A DNA stretch of 64,000 nucleotides from an uncultured Muribaculaceae bacterium. GTDB taxonomy: Bacteria > Bacteroidota > Bacteroidia > Bacteroidales > Muribaculaceae. The position numbers and the translations under genes were made by a program. Each line of letters starts with the position of its first letter. Within the stretch, counting starts at the first letter, position 1. Below, piece after piece: positions 34,190 to 42,725 of this stretch. The stretch covers positions 1 through 64,000 of the forward strand of contig CAJTOZ010000003.1 in NCBI GenBank assembly GCA_910578095.1. The letters are read 5' to 3'. Below the pieces are notes generated by a model. It ran no database searches, was not told the DNA's origin, and saw only the letters and a list, made by a program, of their open reading frames with translations.

Positions 34190-35524
34190 TCAGGAGAGGT
34201 TTTTCACCATAGCCTTGAACTGGCGTCCGCGGTCCTCGTAGCTCTTGAACAAGTCGAAGCTCGCGCAGCACGGCGATAGCAGCACGGTGTCGCCCGCCGC
34301 GGCCACACGGCGGCAGGCAGTCACAGCATCGGCAAGCGTGTGGGTGGATTCCACGGCCACGTACGGCGAGAAAAATTCCACTATCTTCTCGTTGTGAAGT
34401 CCCATGGCCACGATGGCTTTCACTTTTTCGCGTACCAGAGGCAGTATTTCACTGTAGTCGTTGCCTTTGTCCTTGCCGCCGAGTATCAGCACGGTGGGTG
34501 TGGTCATGGCTCCGAGGGCATAGAAGCAGGAATTTACGTTGGTGGCCTTGGAGTCGTTGATCCAGCGCACGCCATCGACGGTGCCGGCAGGCTCCAGACG
34601 GTGCTCCACGGGAGCAAACGTGCGCAGTCCCTCGGCTATGGCTTCCCGGGAGGCGCCCATGCTTGATGCCGCCAGAGCCGCGGCCATGCTGTTGAGGCGG
34701 TTGTGGTCGCCTGGCAGCGAAAGCTCTGCGGCAGCCATCAGCTCGCTGCCGCAGAGCATCAGCTTGCCGTCGGCGCCGATAAATGCGTCGGCAGCCTTAC
34801 CGATGGCAAACTCAAGTCGGCGTGCCTGCGTAGCCTGCAGCTCGCTGCGGAGCGCCACCACCGGATCGTCGGCCCAGGAGATGAACGTATCGCACGGGCG
34901 CATGTTCTGCAGTATGCGCATTTTCGCGGCTACGTAATTCTCCATCTTGTAGTCGTAGCGGTCGAGATGGTCGGGGGTGATATTGGTGATTATAGCGGTA
35001 TCGGCGCGGAAATCATACATATTGTCGAGCTGGAAACTGCTCAGCTCTATCACATACACATCGTGCGGTTCCCGTGCCACCTGCAGCGCCAGTGAGCGGC
35101 CTATGTTTCCGGCTTCGGAAGCATCGATGCCTGCGCGGCGCAGTATGTGGTGGGTGAGCATCGTCGTGGTAGTCTTGCCGTTGCTCCCGGTGATGCACAC
35201 GGTGCGTGTGCCTTCCGGAAAATAGCGTGCGGCCAGCTCTATCTCGCTGACAACGGGGATGCCGCGCTCACGCACAGCCTTCATCACAGGAGTGGAGTCG
35301 GCGATGCCGGGACTTTTCACTATCTCGTCGGCGGCGAGTATGCGGTCCATGGAGTGCCCGCCCTGCTCCCATCCGATGCCTTCGGCATCGAGCATGGCGG
35401 CATAGCGGGGAGCCACAGTGCCGTAGTCGCTCAGAAACACATCCATCCCCTTGTCGTGGGCCAGGATTGCGGCTCCTGTGCCGCTTTCTCCGGCACCGAG
35501 CACCACTATTTTGCGTTTGTCCAT
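34190..35524 (-). CDS. murD: UDP-N-acetylmuramoyl-alanine--D-glutamate ligase
   Basis: MurD adds D-Glu to UDP-MurNAc-L-Ala. The 444-residue product begins KIVVLGAGESGTGAAILAH (Rossmann-like UDP site) and has the ATP loop CITGSNGKTTTTMLTHHIL (110-128), AGNIGRSLALQV near 141, the NITPDHLDRYD block near 190, and RWINDSKATNVNSCFYALGA near 320. It sits 2 bases after mraY and 34 bases before ftsW, the normal cluster order. Confidence 0.97.
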   Translation of the reverse strand: MDKRKIVVLGAGESGTGAAILAHDKGMDVFLSDYGTVAPRYAAMLDAEGIGWEQGGHSMDRILAADEIVKSPGIADSTPVMKAVRERGIPVVSEIELAARYFPEGTRTVCITGSNGKTTTTMLTHHILRRAGIDASEAGNIGRSLALQVAREPHDVYVIELSSFQLDNMYDFRADTAIITNITPDHLDRYDYKMENYVAAKMRILQNMRPCDTFISWADDPVVALRSELQATQARRLEFAIGKAADAFIGADGKLMLCGSELMAAAELSLPGDHNRLNSMAAALAASSMGASREAIAEGLRTFAPVEHRLEPAGTVDGVRWINDSKATNVNSCFYALGAMTTPTVLILGGKDKGNDYSEILPLVREKVKAIVAMGLHNEKIVEFFSPYVAVESTHTLADAVTACRRVAAAGDTVLLSPCCASFDLFKSYEDRGRQFKAMVKNLS

Positions 35525-35526
35525 TG

Positions 35527-36777
35527 CTATCTTATTTTAAGCGTTACGAAGGTGATGACGGCCAGGATGATGCCTATGATCCAGAACCGGGTCACTATCT
35601 TGGCCTCCGGAATGGCCTGGGCGGGCCACTGTATCAGTGCCGGCCATGAGCCGTCGCCGGGTTTTTGGAAGTGGTGGTGCAGCGGCGACATCTTGAAGAT
35701 GCGGCGGCCGCCGGTGCGCTTGAAATAAGCCACCTGAAGCACAACCGACAGATCCTCTATGTAGAACAGCGCCACGAGTATGGGCAGCAGAAGTTCCTTG
35801 TGGATGAGTATGGCGAACACGGCGATGATACCGCCGAGGGTCAGCGAGCCCGTATCGCCCATGAACACCTGCGCCGGGCTGGCATTGTACCACAGGAAGC
35901 CTACCAGAGCGCCTATGAACGCAGCCATGAACACCACCAGTTCGCCGCTGGCGGGAATATACATGATGTTGAGGTAGGCCGAGTAGATGAGGTGGCCTCC
36001 GAGATAGGCCATGATGGCGAGTGCCACGCCGGCCACGGCGCTCAGGCCCGCGCACAGGCCGTCAAGACCGTCGTTGAGGTTGGCGCCGTTGCTGGTGGCG
36101 GTCACAATGAACATCACCACGAAGAAAAACACCACCCAACCGCCTGTCTCGGCGGCAGAGCCCATCCAGCCCGTGAACCACGAATAGTTGAAATTATTGT
36201 TTTTTACGAAAGGAATGGTGGTCTCCGGCGATTTCACTTCTTCCGATCCATACACCACTTCCTCCACGCGCTGCGTGTCGGCGCTGATGATCTCGTGGTT
36301 CTGCACAATCACCATGTCGGGGTTGAGATACATGGTGCCCGCGACGATGATGGCCAGGCCCACCTGGCCGAATATCTTGTACTTGCCGCGTATGCCGTCC
36401 TTGTTGCGCTTGGAGAATTTTTTGTAGTCGTCGAGAAAACCGATGCTTCCGAGCCACAGCGTGGCCACAAGCATCAGCAGCATGTAGGGGTTGGCCAGAT
36501 TGCCCACGAGCAGGCAGGGCACAAGAATGCTGAGGATTATGATGATCCCGCCCATGGTTGGCGTGCCTTTTTTTGCCTGCTGGCCCTCAAGGTCGAGGTC
36601 GCGGATGATTTCGCCTACCTGCATGAGCTGCAGGCGTCGGATGATGACGCGTCCTGCGAAGATGGCCATGAGCAGGGCGAGCACGAATGCCGCGCCGGAG
36701 CGGAATGTGAGGTAGTCCATCAGTCGGGCGCCCGGCAGGCCCGAATCCTGAAGCTGCTGAAAGAGGTAGTATAGCAT
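35527..36777 (-). CDS. mraY: Phospho-N-acetylmuramoyl-pentapeptide transferase MraY
   Basis: MraY transfers phospho-MurNAc-pentapeptide to undecaprenyl phosphate, forming lipid I. The 416-residue product has about ten membrane helices and the family motifs KKGTPTMGGIIIILSILVP near 69-87, GFLDDYKKFSKRNKDGIRGK near 112-131, SNGANLNDGLDGLCAGLS near 233-250 and FMGDTGSLTLGGIIA near 310-324. Like other Bacteroidota MraY it has a larger periplasmic insert (about 170-205) than E. coli (360 residues). It lies 14 bases after murE. Confidence 0.97.
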   Translation of the reverse strand: MLYYLFQQLQDSGLPGARLMDYLTFRSGAAFVLALLMAIFAGRVIIRRLQLMQVGEIIRDLDLEGQQAKKGTPTMGGIIIILSILVPCLLVGNLANPYMLLMLVATLWLGSIGFLDDYKKFSKRNKDGIRGKYKIFGQVGLAIIVAGTMYLNPDMVIVQNHEIISADTQRVEEVVYGSEEVKSPETTIPFVKNNNFNYSWFTGWMGSAAETGGWVVFFFVVMFIVTATSNGANLNDGLDGLCAGLSAVAGVALAIMAYLGGHLIYSAYLNIMYIPASGELVVFMAAFIGALVGFLWYNASPAQVFMGDTGSLTLGGIIAVFAILIHKELLLPILVALFYIEDLSVVLQVAYFKRTGGRRIFKMSPLHHHFQKPGDGSWPALIQWPAQAIPEAKIVTRFWIIGIILAVITFVTLKIR

Positions 36778-36791
36778 GGGTTGTGTGGGTG

Positions 36792-38270
36792 TTATTCGGC
36801 TTTTCTTGAGGCGCGCTCGGCCAATGCGGCGCGCACCTGTTCGCAGTCATCGAAATGGCGGCGTTCGCCGCCGCATATCTGGTAGTTCTCGTGGCCTTTG
36901 CCCGCCACCAGCACCACTCCGCCGTCCTCCGCGCCGAGAATGGCGCGGCGTATGGCCGCGCTGCGGTCCAGTTCCACCTCGGCGGAGAGGCGTGCGTCGG
37001 CGTCAAGACCGGCAAGCATATCGGCCGCGATGGCCTCCGGGCTCTCGCTGCGGGGATTGTCGGAGGTGATGATGAGCAGCGTGCTGCGGCGCGAGGCCTC
37101 GGCTGCCATCATCGGGCGTTTGCCGTGGTCGCGGTCGCCACCGCAGCCGCACACCGTGATCACATCGGCGTCGGGGCCTGTGGCCTCGCGGATGGTGGAC
37201 AGTACGTTGGCCAGGGCATCGGGCGTATGGGCGTAGTCCACGATGGCTGTGATGCCTGCGGCGTGGAATGTCTGGAAACGTCCGGCCACGGGGTGCAGCG
37301 CGCTCAGTTGTGTCAAGGCTTCCATGCGTGGTTCTCCCATCAGCCGCGAAGCGCCGTACACAGCCAGCAGATTGGCCGCGTTGAAACGTCCGGCAAAGCA
37401 TGTGTGGAGTTCCTGGCCGTCGATGCGCAGCAGCATCCCGTCTATGCGGTCCTCCACCACGGCGCCGCGGAAGTCGGCTTCCGTGCGCAGGCCGTAGGTG
37501 CTCACGCGTGCGCGTGTGTTCTGCACCAATATGCGCGCGTGGCTGTCGTCGGCGTTGACGAGCGCCCACGCATCTTCCGGCAATGCGTCGAAAAACATTT
37601 TCTTTGCTTCCAGATAGGCCTGGAATGTGCGGTGGTAGTCGAGGTGGTCGCGTGTCAGGTTGGTGAATATGCCCCCTGCGAAGTGCAGTCCGGCTATGCG
37701 GCGCTGCGCACAGGCATGGCTGCTCACCTCCATTGCGGCGAAGGTGCATCCATCTTCCACCATCTCGGCCAGCAGGGCGTTGAGCTCGAGAGGGTCGGGA
37801 GTGGTGTGTGTGGAGGCCACGGCGCGATTGCCTATGCGGTTGACCACGGTGCTGAGCAGCCCGGCTCGCTCGCCGCGGCCACATGCCATATCGTAGAGCA
37901 GTGTCGCCACGGTGGTCTTGCCGTTGGTGCCGGTGACACCTACGAGTGTGAGATGCCGCGACGGATGTCCGTGCCATGCCGAGGCGAGGCGTCCGAGAGC
38001 CTCGGCGGTGTCGGGCACGCGCACGAATGTAACGCCGTCGCTTGCGTAAGATGGCGTGTAGTCGTCGGCACACACTATGGCGGTTGCTCCCGCATCTATG
38101 GCCGCGGGTATGAAGTTGTGGCCGTCGGCCGCTGTGCCGCGCACAGCCACAAAAAGGCATCCTTTCTCCACACGGCGCGAGTCGGCCGTGAGAGCTGTCA
38201 GAGGCTTATCGGCCGTGCCTTGCACGCTGTGTGTGCCTATGTCCTGCAGTAGTTGCTTCAGATTGTGCAT
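36792..38270 (-). CDS. murE: UDP-MurNAc-tripeptide synthetase MurE, meso-DAP type
   Basis: MurE adds the third residue of the stem peptide. The 492-residue product has LTADSRRVEKGCLFVAVRG near 27-45, the ATP loop LVGVTGTNGKTTVATLLYD (109-127), THTTPDPLELNALLAEM near 153 and the specificity motif DNPR in IITSDNPRSESPEAIA near 405, which marks meso-diaminopimelate rather than lysine as substrate. That fits a Gram-negative wall. The gene is 4 bases after ftsI and 14 before mraY. Confidence 0.97.
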   Translation of the reverse strand: MHNLKQLLQDIGTHSVQGTADKPLTALTADSRRVEKGCLFVAVRGTAADGHNFIPAAIDAGATAIVCADDYTPSYASDGVTFVRVPDTAEALGRLASAWHGHPSRHLTLVGVTGTNGKTTVATLLYDMACGRGERAGLLSTVVNRIGNRAVASTHTTPDPLELNALLAEMVEDGCTFAAMEVSSHACAQRRIAGLHFAGGIFTNLTRDHLDYHRTFQAYLEAKKMFFDALPEDAWALVNADDSHARILVQNTRARVSTYGLRTEADFRGAVVEDRIDGMLLRIDGQELHTCFAGRFNAANLLAVYGASRLMGEPRMEALTQLSALHPVAGRFQTFHAAGITAIVDYAHTPDALANVLSTIREATGPDADVITVCGCGGDRDHGKRPMMAAEASRRSTLLIITSDNPRSESPEAIAADMLAGLDADARLSAEVELDRSAAIRRAILGAEDGGVVLVAGKGHENYQICGGERRHFDDCEQVRAALAERASRKAE

Positions 38271-38274
38271 GATG

Positions 38275-40464
38275 TCAGAATTGCTGTAGAGTGAGACTTA
38301 CGCGCAGGCCCTTCGCAGCCTTCGTTCCGGCCGGCGGATTCTGCGCTGTCACATATCCTATGCCGTCGAAAGCCACATTGTATCCTGCTTCCTCAAGACG
38401 CACCACAGCCTCGCGCACGCCGAGGCCGCGCACATCGGGCACACATCCGGCCACAGGGGGTGCGGGGGGCGTGATCACGGCCGCGCGGTCCATGTCGATG
38501 TAGCGGTGGATGTTGAGCGAACGGTCTTTGCGGAATGTGGCGTAGAGGGTGGGGCGTCCGGCATCGGCGGGAGCGTTCTCGTCGATGTCGGCGTAGTTGT
38601 CGAGATAGCCGCGGGCATACAGCTTGAGAGCGGTGTTCTTGAGCACGGCTCCGGCTGTCACTGCCGGTCCGTGGAGCGGCGGACGCGGGTCGCTTATGAC
38701 CACGATGCAGGTGTACTTCGGGCGCTCGGCAGGGTAGAAGCCACAGAACGCCACGCGGTAGTGTCCTTCCTTATACCCGAGGTTGACGGGGCGCTTGCGT
38801 CCGTCGGCGCCCACCACACTGTCGCGTTTTTGCCCGGGGCGCAGTTCGTTGGCAATCTTTGCCGTGCCGGTCTTTCCGGCAATGCGCACCGTCTTGTCGC
38901 GCAGGAATTTGGCTGTGCCACCCTGTCCGTACACCACCTGCGTGAGCATCTCGCGCAGCAGTGCGGCGTTGCGGCGCGAGAGTATGCTGTCGCGCACATA
39001 GCTCACGGGAATGATGCTGTCGCGGCCGTCGTGGCTGCGCAGGGCCTTGACCAGGCGTGGACGCACGAAGCGGCCGTCGTTGGCTATGGCGTTGTATATG
39101 GCGCAGGTGTACAGCGGAGGTATCATGGTGCTGTAGCCGAATGTCATGCGCGAGAGAGCCACGAGGCCGCGGTTGTTGTTTTCCACCGTGGGAAAATACG
39201 GGCGTCGCTCTCGGGCGATGCCTGTGCCGAAGCGGTCGAAGAAACCTATTTCGCGCAGGCGCTCGCGGAAGCCGTTGGGATTGTTCTCGTAGTGTGCGGC
39301 CACGAGCTTGGTCATGCCTATGTTTGAAGAGTATTCCAGAAAGCGGCTCACGGGCAGAGTGGCCGGCGAGTGGGTGTCGTGGATGGCGCGGCCACCCTTG
39401 TAGGCGTAGCTGTGGCCAATGGAATAGGTCTTGTCCACGGGCAGCGCGTAGCCGTCCTCCAGTGCGGGGATCATAGATATGGCTTTCATCACGGAGCCGG
39501 GTTCGTAGGCCAGCACGGCACGGTTCATGGCTTCTATGTAGCGGCCGGGGTGCAGAGAGTCGCGCTCAAGGTTGGATATGGCCTTGATATCGCCCGTAGC
39601 CACTTCCATTATCATGGCTGTTCCCCAGTCGGCGTTGCTGTTTACGAGCATCTCGCCCAGCTCGCTTTCGAGGATGTCCTGGATGGTGATATCGATGGTG
39701 GTGGTGACGGTGTAGCCGTGGCGCGGCTGTTCGATGGGCCATTTTGCCACACGGTTGGTGAACATCACGCGCTTGGCGCGTCCGGGGGTGCCGAACAGCA
39801 GGGTGTCGAGGGCCTGCTCCAGGCCTGAGATGCCGTGCTGCGCGTCTTTGCCGGGAAGATAGCCCACCCGGCCCACGCTCAGCCGGGCCATGTCGCCGTA
39901 GGGATACATGCGCCGCAGCACCGGTTCCAGTTTCAGGCCGGTGCGGTTGGCATTGCGGGTGCGGCGGAAAAACGGGAATTGCTTGAAACGCTGCGCCACA
40001 TCGAAAGGCACGTTGCGCACCAGGCGGAACGTGCCGCTGCGCTTGCTCTTGGGCTGCGACAGGGGCTTGGAGAGATAGTCGTGCCACTCTTTGCGCGAGC
40101 GGTGCGGGAAGTGCAGGGCCAGGCTGTCGGCCAGGCTGTCGAGCGATTCCACATACTGCCTTATCCAGAAGTGCTTCGGGCGGAAGTCGATGCTTACATC
40201 GTAGTAGTTGAGATTGGTGGCCAGGATGGAGCCGTCGCATGCCAGGATGTCGCCGCGCAGCGGTTGTATGGGGGTGATGGTGTCGAGCTGGCGCTGGCCC
40301 TTGGCGTTCCAGGCGTCGGCGTTCACCACGGTGGTGTTTACCAGCATGAACACTATGGCTACCGACATGGCCACGACGCATGCCAGCACGATGGACAGGT
40401 TGAGCATTATGCGCGCGCGGCGGCTGTTGCCCTTCCTTGAGGAGGTGCGGTTATCGGCGCTCAT
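38275..40464 (-). CDS. ftsI: FtsI/PBP3-type transpeptidase with C-terminal PASTA domain
   Basis: This septal transpeptidase cross-links peptidoglycan with FtsW. The 729-residue product has a cytoplasmic start, one membrane helix (about 20-43), the class B PBP dimerisation domain, and the transpeptidase motifs SxxK with Ser324 (YEPGSVMKAI), SxN at 379-381 (YSSNIGMTK) and KTG in RIAGKTGTAKIANEL near 530. The end carries one PASTA domain (CVPDVRGLGVREAVVRLEEA, then NPPAGTKAAKGLRVSLTL), which binds muropeptide-like ligands in other phyla and is common in Bacteroidota FtsI. It overlaps ftsL by 14 bases. Confidence 0.96.
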   Translation of the reverse strand: MSADNRTSSRKGNSRRARIMLNLSIVLACVVAMSVAIVFMLVNTTVVNADAWNAKGQRQLDTITPIQPLRGDILACDGSILATNLNYYDVSIDFRPKHFWIRQYVESLDSLADSLALHFPHRSRKEWHDYLSKPLSQPKSKRSGTFRLVRNVPFDVAQRFKQFPFFRRTRNANRTGLKLEPVLRRMYPYGDMARLSVGRVGYLPGKDAQHGISGLEQALDTLLFGTPGRAKRVMFTNRVAKWPIEQPRHGYTVTTTIDITIQDILESELGEMLVNSNADWGTAMIMEVATGDIKAISNLERDSLHPGRYIEAMNRAVLAYEPGSVMKAISMIPALEDGYALPVDKTYSIGHSYAYKGGRAIHDTHSPATLPVSRFLEYSSNIGMTKLVAAHYENNPNGFRERLREIGFFDRFGTGIARERRPYFPTVENNNRGLVALSRMTFGYSTMIPPLYTCAIYNAIANDGRFVRPRLVKALRSHDGRDSIIPVSYVRDSILSRRNAALLREMLTQVVYGQGGTAKFLRDKTVRIAGKTGTAKIANELRPGQKRDSVVGADGRKRPVNLGYKEGHYRVAFCGFYPAERPKYTCIVVISDPRPPLHGPAVTAGAVLKNTALKLYARGYLDNYADIDENAPADAGRPTLYATFRKDRSLNIHRYIDMDRAAVITPPAPPVAGCVPDVRGLGVREAVVRLEEAGYNVAFDGIGYVTAQNPPAGTKAAKGLRVSLTLQQF

Positions 40465-40816
40465 CTGTTTCCGGAAGTTTATATGGTGGACGTTCCTGGA
40501 TGCCGAGACCCAGACCGAGGGAATCGATGCGGTGCTGCATGGCCGATTCGCGTGTGGAGCTCATATAGGTGGAGCGCTCGCGCTGAAGCTCCGTGCGCAC
40601 CACCTCGAGGCGTGTGCGCAGCGAGGCTATCGTCTCCATGCCCGTGACACAGTCAAAGCGCACCGATATGCTCATCATCACGAGCACGACTATCAGAAGC
40701 ACCGCGAAGAAGTAGCGCTTGAACAGGCCGCTTGTGATGAATTTGCCGTGGGTGATCACATCCACCGTGTCGGCTATGCGGCGGCTGTCGGCATGTGGCA
40801 GGCGTATTTTTTTCAT
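40451..40816 (-). CDS. ftsL: FtsL-like cell division protein
   Basis: The 121-residue product has a cytoplasmic start of about 35 residues, one membrane helix (YFFAVLLIVVLVMMSISVRF, about 35-54) and a coiled-coil-like periplasmic part (ETIASLRTRLEVVRTELQRE). That is the FtsL layout; the protein bridges FtsB/FtsQ and FtsW/FtsI. Sequence is poorly conserved, so the call depends on topology and position between rsmH (ATGA overlap) and ftsI (14-base overlap). Confidence 0.88.
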   Translation of the reverse strand: MKKIRLPHADSRRIADTVDVITHGKFITSGLFKRYFFAVLLIVVLVMMSISVRFDCVTGMETIASLRTRLEVVRTELQRERSTYMSSTRESAMQHRIDSLGLGLGIQERPPYKLPETDERR

Positions 40817-41745
40817 AGTTCGGGAGAGGGTAGTTTCTCAGCCACGCGCAACTTGGCGCTGCGGCTGCGTGGGTTTGCTTCTGTCTCGGCCGCGTCGGGC
40901 ACTATGGGTTTTGAGGTGAGCAGCCGCATGGGTGCCAGCGAGCGGCCGAAAAAGTCTTTCTTCTCTTCGCCGTCGATGGAGCCGGTGCGCATGAAGTTCT
41001 TGACCAGACGGTCCTCGAGGGAGTGGTAGGTGATGATGGCCAGACGGCCGCCGGGGCGGAGCACTTTCAGCGCCTGACCGAGCAGCGCGCGCAATGCGCC
41101 GAGCTCATCGTTCACCTCTATGCGCAGGGCCTGGAACAGCTGTGCCATCTCCTTTTTGAGCTGGCGGGGGTTGAGCAGTGGCTCGGCCACGCCGCGCAGG
41201 CCTTCTACCGTGGTCACGGGGTTGCCGGCCTCACGGCTGCGCACGATGGCTGCCGCAAGGCGCGGAGCCTGACGCAACTCGCCGTAAAGGCGGAGCATGC
41301 GTGTGAGCTCTTCCGCACTGGCTGTGGCCAGCAGGTCGGCGGCGGAGCGGCCCCCGCGGCGGTTCATGCGCATGTCCAGGGCGCCGTCCCAGCGGAAGGA
41401 GAATCCGCGCTCGGGGTCGTCGAAATGGTGGAAACTCACACCGAGGTCGGCAAGCACGCCATCCACACCGTCCACGCCGTAGTAGTCCATGAAGTTGTGC
41501 AGGAAGCGGAAGTTGCTGTACACCATGGTGAAACGTGGGTCGCCGGCTGCCGGCGCACGACGCACTGCGTCTTCATCCTGGTCGAAGCCGTAAAGGTGCC
41601 CGTCGTTGCCGAGGCTTTCAAGTATGGCTGCCGAGTGGCCGCCGCCACCATAGGTGGCGTCGACGTACACACCGCCCGGACGGATGTCGAGCGCGGCGAT
41701 GGTCTGCGGAAGTAGTGCGGGGATGTGATAAACGTCCTGATTCAT
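40813..41745 (-). CDS. rsmH: 16S rRNA m4C1402 methyltransferase RsmH (MraW)
   Basis: RsmH methylates N4 of C1402 in 16S rRNA. The 310-residue product has HIPALLPQTIAALDIRPGGV at the start, the SAM loop VDATYGGGGHSAAILE near 29-44, DGVLADLGVSFHHFDDPERG near 98-117, RMNRRGGRSAADLLATAS and LRPGGRLAIITYHSLEDRLV near 230-249. It heads the division cluster. mraZ, which normally precedes it, is missing: the next gene upstream is a divergent methyltransferase. Confidence 0.96.
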   Translation of the reverse strand: MNQDVYHIPALLPQTIAALDIRPGGVYVDATYGGGGHSAAILESLGNDGHLYGFDQDEDAVRRAPAAGDPRFTMVYSNFRFLHNFMDYYGVDGVDGVLADLGVSFHHFDDPERGFSFRWDGALDMRMNRRGGRSAADLLATASAEELTRMLRLYGELRQAPRLAAAIVRSREAGNPVTTVEGLRGVAEPLLNPRQLKKEMAQLFQALRIEVNDELGALRALLGQALKVLRPGGRLAIITYHSLEDRLVKNFMRTGSIDGEEKKDFFGRSLAPMRLLTSKPIVPDAAETEANPRSRSAKLRVAEKLPSPEL

Positions 41746-41788
41746 AGTGATATAGCTGTGTCGGCGATGTATGGGGGCATTCCGACTT

Positions 41789-41796
41789 CAAAGTTA
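41789..41796 (-). promoter_or_regulatory. -7 box for the division and cell-wall cluster
   Basis: The minus strand reads TAACTTTG, matching TAnnTTTG, 44 bases before the rsmH start codon. No repeated MraZ-box pattern was noticed in this 192-base gap, in line with the absence of mraZ. Confidence 0.45.
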
Positions 41797-41925
41797 GCTA
41801 AAAAAGATGAAAAATTTACAATGCCAAACGTAAAAAAGTTGTCGACTTCGCCGAAATTTACATTTGCAAATGTATCTTAGGGCACTATCCCCGGCAGCTT
41901 TTGCAGATAATCGTTATTTTATTTG

Positions 41926-41933
41926 TAATTTTG
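41926..41933 (+). promoter_or_regulatory. -7 box abutting the O-methyltransferase ATG
   Basis: TAATTTTG lies only 4 bases before the ATG at 41938. A TTTG -33 element at 41900-41903 lies 22 bases further up. Transcription should start at or next to the A of the ATG, so the mRNA looks leaderless. Confidence 0.5.
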
Positions 41934-41937
41934 CGCT

Positions 41938-42579
41938 ATGATAGACGATAATTTTCTGGAAGATTATATCGAGGTCCACATCGATCCCGAACCTGAGATG
42001 CTGAGGAATCTCTGGCGCCGCACAAATGTGCGGCACGTATATCCGCGCATGTGTTCGGGACATGCGCAGGGACGCCTCCTGGCCATGATTTCGTCCATTG
42101 TGGCTCCGCGACGCGCTGTTGAACTCGGCACGTTCACTGGCTACTCGGCGCTGTGCATTGCCGAGGGTATGCCGCCCGATGGCGAGCTCCACACCATAGA
42201 GATCGACGACGAAATGGAGCCGGAACTGGAGGAACTGTTCGCACGTCCGCATCCCGGAGCCCCTGTGACGCTGCACATCGGCGATGCGCTGAGCGTGCTC
42301 CCCACCCTGGACGGCGAGCCCTGGGACCTGGCGTTCATTGATGCCAACAAACGTTTCTATACCGAATACTACGAACTTCTGCTGCCACGCATGCGCCGTG
42401 GCGGAGTGATATTGGCCGACAACACTCTCTGGAGCGGCAAGATTCTGCATCCTGATGCACGACGCGACGCTCAGACGGCGGCGCTCCTCGACTTCAACGA
42501 CCATGTGGCGGCCGACCCACGCGTCACGCGCGTGATCCTGCCGCTGCGCGACGGTCTCACTATGATAAGAGTAAAATAA
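41938..42579 (+). CDS. SAM-dependent O-methyltransferase, class I (COMT/CCoAOMT-like)
   Basis: The 213-residue product fits the small metal-dependent O-methyltransferase family: AVELGTFTGYSALCIAEGMP (about 59-78, SAM motif I), HTIEIDDEMEPELEEL, then VTLHIGDALSVLPTL, WDLAFIDANKRFYTEYYELL (metal and catalytic Asp), GGVILADNTLWSGKIL, and PLRDGLTMIRVK at the end. The natural substrate in Bacteroidales is unknown; related enzymes act on catechols. It is monocistronic, divergent from the division cluster, and probably translated from a leaderless mRNA. Confidence 0.9.
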   Translation: MIDDNFLEDYIEVHIDPEPEMLRNLWRRTNVRHVYPRMCSGHAQGRLLAMISSIVAPRRAVELGTFTGYSALCIAEGMPPDGELHTIEIDDEMEPELEELFARPHPGAPVTLHIGDALSVLPTLDGEPWDLAFIDANKRFYTEYYELLLPRMRRGGVILADNTLWSGKILHPDARRDAQTAALLDFNDHVAADPRVTRVILPLRDGLTMIRVK

Positions 42580-42605
42580 CGCATGAACCGCATCATGTTT
42601 TTTGC

Positions 42606-42683
42606 GGGTACAGAAGCACAAAACGACAAAAGAAACAAGAGGATTGATAATCAAAAAATCTGTTTCTTCTGCCCCCTGTACCC
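42606..42683. repeat. Composite hairpin between convergent genes
   Basis: Arms GGGTACAG/CTGTACCC (42606-42613 and 42676-42683) enclose a second pairing AGAAAC/GTTTCT (42631-42636 and 42662-42667). It lies between the converging O-methyltransferase and GldE-like genes and probably ends both transcripts. The arm segment GCACAAAACGACAAAA resembles one at 52711-52725, suggesting a dispersed repeat. Confidence 0.5.
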
Positions 42684-42725
42684 TCGCCATACGAGGCTGA
42701 ACTGTAATTTCGGCTTGTGTCGGAA

